NCBI GenBank assembly: GCA_002118135.1 | Contig: BDIU01000116.1 | Coordinates: 1 to 64,000, forward strand | DNA length: 64,000 bases | Source of the DNA: Trebouxia sp. TZW2008 | Taxonomy: Eukaryota > Chlorophyta > Trebouxiophyceae > Trebouxiales > Trebouxiaceae | Direction: 5' to 3' | Shown: in pieces, positions 59,575 to 64,000 of the stretch | How positions within the stretch are numbered: the first letter of the stretch is position 1 | Layout: each line of letters begins with the position of its first letter | Notes under the pieces: generated by a model | Databases searched by the model: none | The model's input: only the letters and a program-made list of their open reading frames with translations | Told to the model about the DNA's origin: nothing | Position numbers and translations under genes: made by a program

Positions 59575-62500
59575 ATGACCGAAAGCGCGCAGCCAAGGCC
59601 ATTTCAAATCCGGATCAACGAAGCCGACCAGCAAGATTTACGATCTCGAACTCTGCAAGCAAGACTGCCAGACCAACAGCAGGGCGTAGCATGGGAGCAA
59701 GGCACTTCAGTACACTATCTTCAGGTGCATAATGAGCTTTTTCAGCTAAACGCCAAGACATTTTTGCACTCATACATGTTTGCTCGAACTGGACACTGAC
59801 TTTTGATTGCAGGGGCTGATTGACTACTGGGGCAGCAAATTCAACTGGCCAAAGCAGGAAGCTTGGATAAATTCCCATTTCCGGCAATTCAAGCTTCAAA
59901 TTGGAGACATTGATTTGCATTTTGTGCATCATCCATCTGATGACCCAGACGCCATCCCTCTGTTGATGGTGCATGGCTGGCCAGGCAGCTTCCTGGATTA
60001 CCACAAGTTGATACCTAAGCTACAGCAGAACAGTGAGTTGCTTGCGGCCTCAATCCCTCAACAAGTCGCAGCAAAGCAACTAATGGCTCATGGCCTTGAT
60101 CCCTGACTGAGCTACAGCAAATCACTGAGTTGCCCATGCCCTTTGTGCCTCATTGAGTCACAGCAATATAGTGATTTGCATGTGACCTTGCTGCCTCAGG
60201 AAGCAACAGCAAGACATTGAGTTCCTCATGCCCTTGCTTCCTCACTGAGTTTTGGCACAAAAATGAGTTGCATGCAGGATTTTTCGTCCACAAAGTCCCT
60301 GCTTACAAGTCAACCATGCACATGTGTCTTGGTACTGCATGCAATACCCTATGCAAGGACTGCTGACCAGGTTTGCTTTCTGAACTTTGTTTCAGGCAGT
60401 TTCGGCAGACACCACCGTATTGTTGCCCGTCACTTCCAGACTACTGCTTCTCACACAACATCAATTAAATCTGCTTTCAAGTCAAAATAAAATGCTGGCT
60501 GGCTGCTATGAAGCGGGTCTGGAATATTGATTGTTTTTTCATGTTTCTGTTGAGACAACATCGGCAGACGCTACCACATTGCAACCCATCATTTCCAAGC
60601 TATGGTTTCTCATCAGCCCAAAATAGGCCTGAAAATAGATGCTTTGCAACAGTGAATGAAAACAACCACCAATTGCCAGGCTGCTGTAGGCCAATCTGAG
60701 AAGCCAGTGGACTGAGGCTTGACTCCCTGTGTGTAGGCAGCTCGGGCAGAAGCTACCACATTGATGTGCCCTCGCCTCCAGGCACTTGCAACAGAAGCTT
60801 TTCATACAACAATCACTGACATTGCTTTGAAGCCATCAAAAGCTCAACAATCACCCATCATGTGCTGACTCACACCCTTCTATGTAGGCAATTGGGACAG
60901 AAGCTGTCGCATTGTGATATCCTCACTTCCAGACCATCGCTTCTCATCAGCTCCAACCAGGCCCAGATTTGCTTGCACGTTCTAAAAGCACAAGAAACCA
61001 CCTATCACTAAGCTGCTGTAAAGTCAGTGTGACAATATGGGTTTTCTGCTGTGTAGGCAATTTGGGCAGGAGCTATCACATTGTGATTCCGTCACTGCCA
61101 GGCTATGGCTTCTCATCAGCCCCCACCAGGCCTGGTTTTGGAGCTGCAGAAATTGCTTCTACATTCAACAGTCTCATGCTTGCGCTGGGCTACAACAGAT
61201 ATGTGGCACAAGGTAAAGCAAAATCTCTTGGTGCCTTTTGACTGCTTCGGCAACTAAGAAAGTTGTCCATGTGCAGAATTGTCCTGGAATGGAGGTGCCA
61301 TTGCAGTCAGAATGCAGTGAATGATGCCCAACTGTATTGTCTTTATATTGAGTGTTCTTGCATCGAGACATTACTGTACAAGCATGTCATCATGTGTCAA
61401 CAGTCTCAAGGTGTCAGATGTAGCTCGTGACCTTGCTTATGCCAATCTTCTCTGCAAAGCGAAAGCCTTATGGACTGATGCTGTAGGCGGAGATTGGGGT
61501 TCTTTGATGACCTTTCTGTTGGGCTCAAGGCTTTAAGACCACTGCAAAGCCATCCACACGCTTGCCAGAGCGTTTCCAAGGCCCTACAACCCCTCGCATA
61601 TTGCTCAGCAAACATCAGCACAGATTCACAGCAAACACTGCAGAATCACTGTCTTGATGATACTGCAGGCGGGGATTGGGGGTCCTTGATCACTTTTCTG
61701 TTGGGCTCAAGGCATTCAGACCACTGCAAAGCCATCCACGCACTTGCCAGAGCCTTTCCAAGGCCCTATAACCCCTGGCACATTGCGCAGCAGCTCAATC
61801 ACCGCTTGCCAATCCTCAACAAAGTAAGAACTTCTGTCTTGATTGGACTTGTTACAACTTTTGTATCAGTTCTATCAAATGGTAGAACTGATGCCAGATG
61901 TGTATGCTCACAGCGTGTTGCTCAGCAGCGCAAGCATTGCCTTTCAATTCTGAACAAAGTAGGAGACTCTGCTCACTGGCCTGGAAATTACACAGCATGC
62001 ACTTGCAAGGGTGATGCAGCAGCTGCAAATGGGTCACCGGCACCTTTGGCATTGAATTCTAGCTACACTAGCCCAAGCTCATGTATGCCTCATACATGTT
62101 GGGACCATTTGATCTGCTCTGCTATACAAACAAAACCTTTAACAGTCTTGCAATGCAAACCTATCAGCATAATGATGATTGATGCAGTCGTCATACTGAG
62201 ATTGCTGTATACACACCATACAGCAGTTCTGCATCAAATTGCTTGGGGACAATTCATCATCATTACCTTACATCAAATTGTCCTTACTCAGAAGTACCAC
62301 TGCAGTCAGAATGCAGTGCTTGATTCCCAGTTGCATTGTCCTTACATCAAAAGTGTCCTTGTATTCAGAGATGATTGTACTGGAGAAACAGTATTTGTGC
62401 TGTGCAGATCCCAATCACAATGCCAGCACATGAGCTACAAGGCCTTGATGACTATGACGAACTGCAAAAATGGGAATTTGGTGAGTTGTCACACACTGGA

Positions 62501-64000
62501 TAATCTGTAAAACTGGGCTTGTGACATGCAAAGTCTTTTGCCACTGCTCAGATATGTGTTAGTGGCATGGCCTGCCTATGCTGAGCATTGGTGAGAAATG
62601 TTGCCTGCAATGCATTTGCAACCATGGTGGATGAAGTGTTCATGCACTGTGAACATTTTGCTGCAGCCAATTGTCATGCAATCTTGATGCTCCTGGGCTG
62701 AGATTTCCAAATGTGATGCTTCAACTGCAGAGCGACCATGTAGTACTCCAGAAGAGGATTTGAAGGAGTGCGACTCCACAGCAAAGCAACAGAGACTCAA
62801 AAGCTTGTTGTATGCAGGATACCGGCTCATTCAGGGTACAAAGCCGCAAACATTGGGTGTTGGTTTGAATGACTCACCAGCTGGTGAGGCAACTGGAACG
62901 CACTGCAACCTGTTTTCAAGCATGACAACTCTACATCACACACACTTACCTTAGTCAAAAGTGAAAAGCAACACAAGCGCGATATGGAGAGCTAGTTGGC
63001 AATGTCTTACATGACTTATATGACCCGAGACTTATGCCGTTCACCAAATCAGCAAATACTGATATCGCTATTTAAGCATGCTAAGTTCCAGAGTAGGCAC
63101 CAAAAGCATCATGCAGCATGCTTGTTTGAATATGTAAATTCCTTGCAGTAAGTTGGCACATTAGTTGCAAAGATACTGGTAGAGAGGCTGAGCGTTTGAG
63201 GCAGAAGTCTGAACCTGTGTGCAGGCCTGGCAGCGTGGATTGTGGAAAAGTTCAAGACATGGAGCGACTGCCAAGGCAATGTTGAGAACAAGTTACCAAG
63301 GATGAGCTACTAACCAACATCTGCATTTACTGGTCAGCTTCAACTCTGGTTGTGGTTCCATTCTTGCTTCATGTTGTTCATGGCTGACGAATCCAGTAAA
63401 TTTAAAGGGTGATATTCATTCTCTACAAGAGATACTAACCAACATCTGCATTTACTGGTCAGCTCCTACCATTTCCACGGCTTGTCATAGTTCCATTGCA
63501 GCTTTTTGTTGTTCACACATTATTGATGCAATACCATCAAGTGCAAATTCACCAAGGATGAGCTGCCGAGCAACATCTGTATGTACTGATTGGCCGTTGC
63601 TTGTTTTGCCCCTGAGTCATTTTGTAGTACAGACTTTGGCATTTACTCATCATGCGTCACTGATGCGATTTGTTTTGAGTTGTCATATGATCTATTGATG
63701 AAGAGAACAAAAGGACAGCAGTGTCTTTGCTTGAGGCATCACTACGTCAGCAATTCATTTCTTTGGGGCATCAGAGTGATGACAGTTTGTTATGGAAGCA
63801 TCAAATGCTTGAGCTTGTATGCCAGCTCTGCGACTGAGTCGTGATTTGAGCCCATGTTTTGTTATCACAAACTGTTATCACATGCCTCAGATCAGTAAGC
63901 GGCCGAACGAATTCATGTGTGGCAGCTGGAGGCAGTGTTCGTGCAGGTATACTAAAAGCATCACCAAGTAATCATCTTTCATAAACTGCAATCGCAAAGT
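59575..64000 (+). CDS. Epoxide hydrolase, 3' end outside window, with possible frameshift
   Basis: An alpha/beta-hydrolase that adds water to epoxides. Exons in phase: 59575-59724, 59813-60032, 61057-61212, 61669-61823, 62408-62480, 62818-62883, then one from 63225. An N-terminal EHN domain (about 1-95) is followed by the hydrolase core: HGWPG oxyanion loop (about 104-108), LPGYGFSSAP, nucleophile Asp178 in GGDWG, YRLIQGTKPQTLG with its lid Tyr, GLNDSPAGLAAWIVEKF and WSDCQGNVE. The next segment, TKDELLTNICIY, follows only with a one-base change of frame near 63294. The remaining C-terminus, with the catalytic His, is not recognised before 64000 and should lie to the right. It resembles microsomal-type (EPHX1-like) hydrolases. 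Confidence 0.88.
60100..60260 (+). repeat. Four donor-edge copies of epoxide hydrolase exon 59813-60032
   Basis: Short units of 45-50 bases (cactgagctacagcaa, then gttgcccatgcc) repeat the exon end and its GTGAGT donor region, 3' of the exon. Confidence 0.65.
60390..60965 (+). repeat. Four acceptor-edge copies of epoxide hydrolase exon 61057-61212
   Basis: Copies near 60397-60450, 60548-60625, 60735-60800 and 60888-60965 repeat GNLGRSYHIVIPSLPGYGFSSAPTRPGF with TAG/CAG acceptors. The one nearest the exon is the best preserved. Unit spacing is roughly 155-185 bases. Confidence 0.8.
61276..61377 (+). mobile_element. Pogo/Tigger-like MITE fragment, copy C
   Basis: Shares gcagtcagaatgcagtg and the terminal cttgcatcgagacattactg, a pogo-like terminal sequence, with the other copies. 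It sits in an epoxide hydrolase intron. Confidence 0.5.
61470..61970 (+). repeat. Copies of both edges of epoxide hydrolase exon 61669-61823
   Basis: About 61483-61600 repeats the exon start, including GGDWG with the nucleophile Asp, then a TAA after GSRL. About 61915-61965 repeats the donor edge (LPILNK and GTAGGA). Polarity follows the rule. Confidence 0.75.
62267..62393 (+). mobile_element. Pogo/Tigger-like MITE fragment, copy D
   Basis: The longest copy beside B. It has two ccttacatcaaa blocks around gcagtcagaatgcagtg and ends in gatgattgtactg. It lies in the intron before exon 62408-62480. Confidence 0.5.
63430..63600 (+). repeat. Two donor-edge copies of the epoxide hydrolase exon from 63225
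   Basis: About 63447-63475 and 63548-63592 repeat ctaaccaacatctgcattta or close variants. The second keeps a ttcaccaaggatgagctg segment in the frame expected for the family (KFTKDEL), while the exon itself lacks one base there. Confidence 0.7.

Noticed and set aside
63590..63844. Terminal exon of the epoxide hydrolase
   Set aside because: The reading does not resemble the family C-terminus, and no catalytic His motif is seen.

Overview
The window is nuclear DNA of a eukaryote, most likely a green alga. Nearly every gene is split by many short spliceosomal introns with GT-AG or occasional GC-AG ends. A TGTAA polyadenylation-type signal follows two genes, as is usual in Chlorophyta. The gene set includes a plastid-type fatty-acid condensing enzyme and a starch-binding (CBM20) protein. 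No prokaryotic operon, CRISPR array, rRNA or tRNA was recognised. The species is not determined; a trebouxiophyte-like alga is only a guess.

Layout, left to right. A large minus-strand gene (start near 13267, running off the left edge) encodes two CEP164-like WW modules, a kinesin motor and a long coiled-coil tail. 13851-14803 (+) is a secreted cystatin-domain protein. 15679-20281 (-) is DPH1, the first enzyme of diphthamide synthesis. 20725-28401 (+) is a 1221-residue CBM20 and coiled-coil protein with an acidic stretch and about 15 Ala/Ser/Gly/Gln repeats. 29289-29813 (+) is a 72-residue membrane protein with LEA-like 11-mers. 30462-38049 (-) is plastid KASII. 38986-40641 (+) is an unknown Pro/Ala-rich protein. 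42233-49396 (-) is a GH47 alpha-1,2-mannosidase. About 50301-53740 (-) is a coiled-coil protein. 54329-59081 (+) is TAD3, the non-catalytic subunit of tRNA A34 deaminase. 59575 to the right edge (+) is an epoxide hydrolase.

For most genes I rebuilt exons from splice sites, protein-family similarity and phase. For DPH1, KASII, GH47, CBM20, cystatin and the 72-residue protein the summed exon lengths are exact multiples of three. The genes are unrelated housekeeping and structural genes and form no pathway cluster.

The most striking property is the origin of the intron sequence. Introns in almost every gene hold decaying copies of the adjacent exon edge. Copies of an exon's acceptor edge lie 5' of it and copies of its donor edge lie 3' of it, often two to six in a row, many with their own AG or GT and some with stop codons. 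The introns seem to have grown by repeated local tandem duplication of splice junctions. Splicing must pick the last acceptor and the first donor past many decoys. Other points of note are an exon-derived hairpin in the CBM20 gene, extra copies of the KASII active-site exon, a fused WW-kinesin, GC-AG introns, a pogo-like dispersed element, and an apparent one-base deletion in the epoxide hydrolase that an intronic copy does not share.
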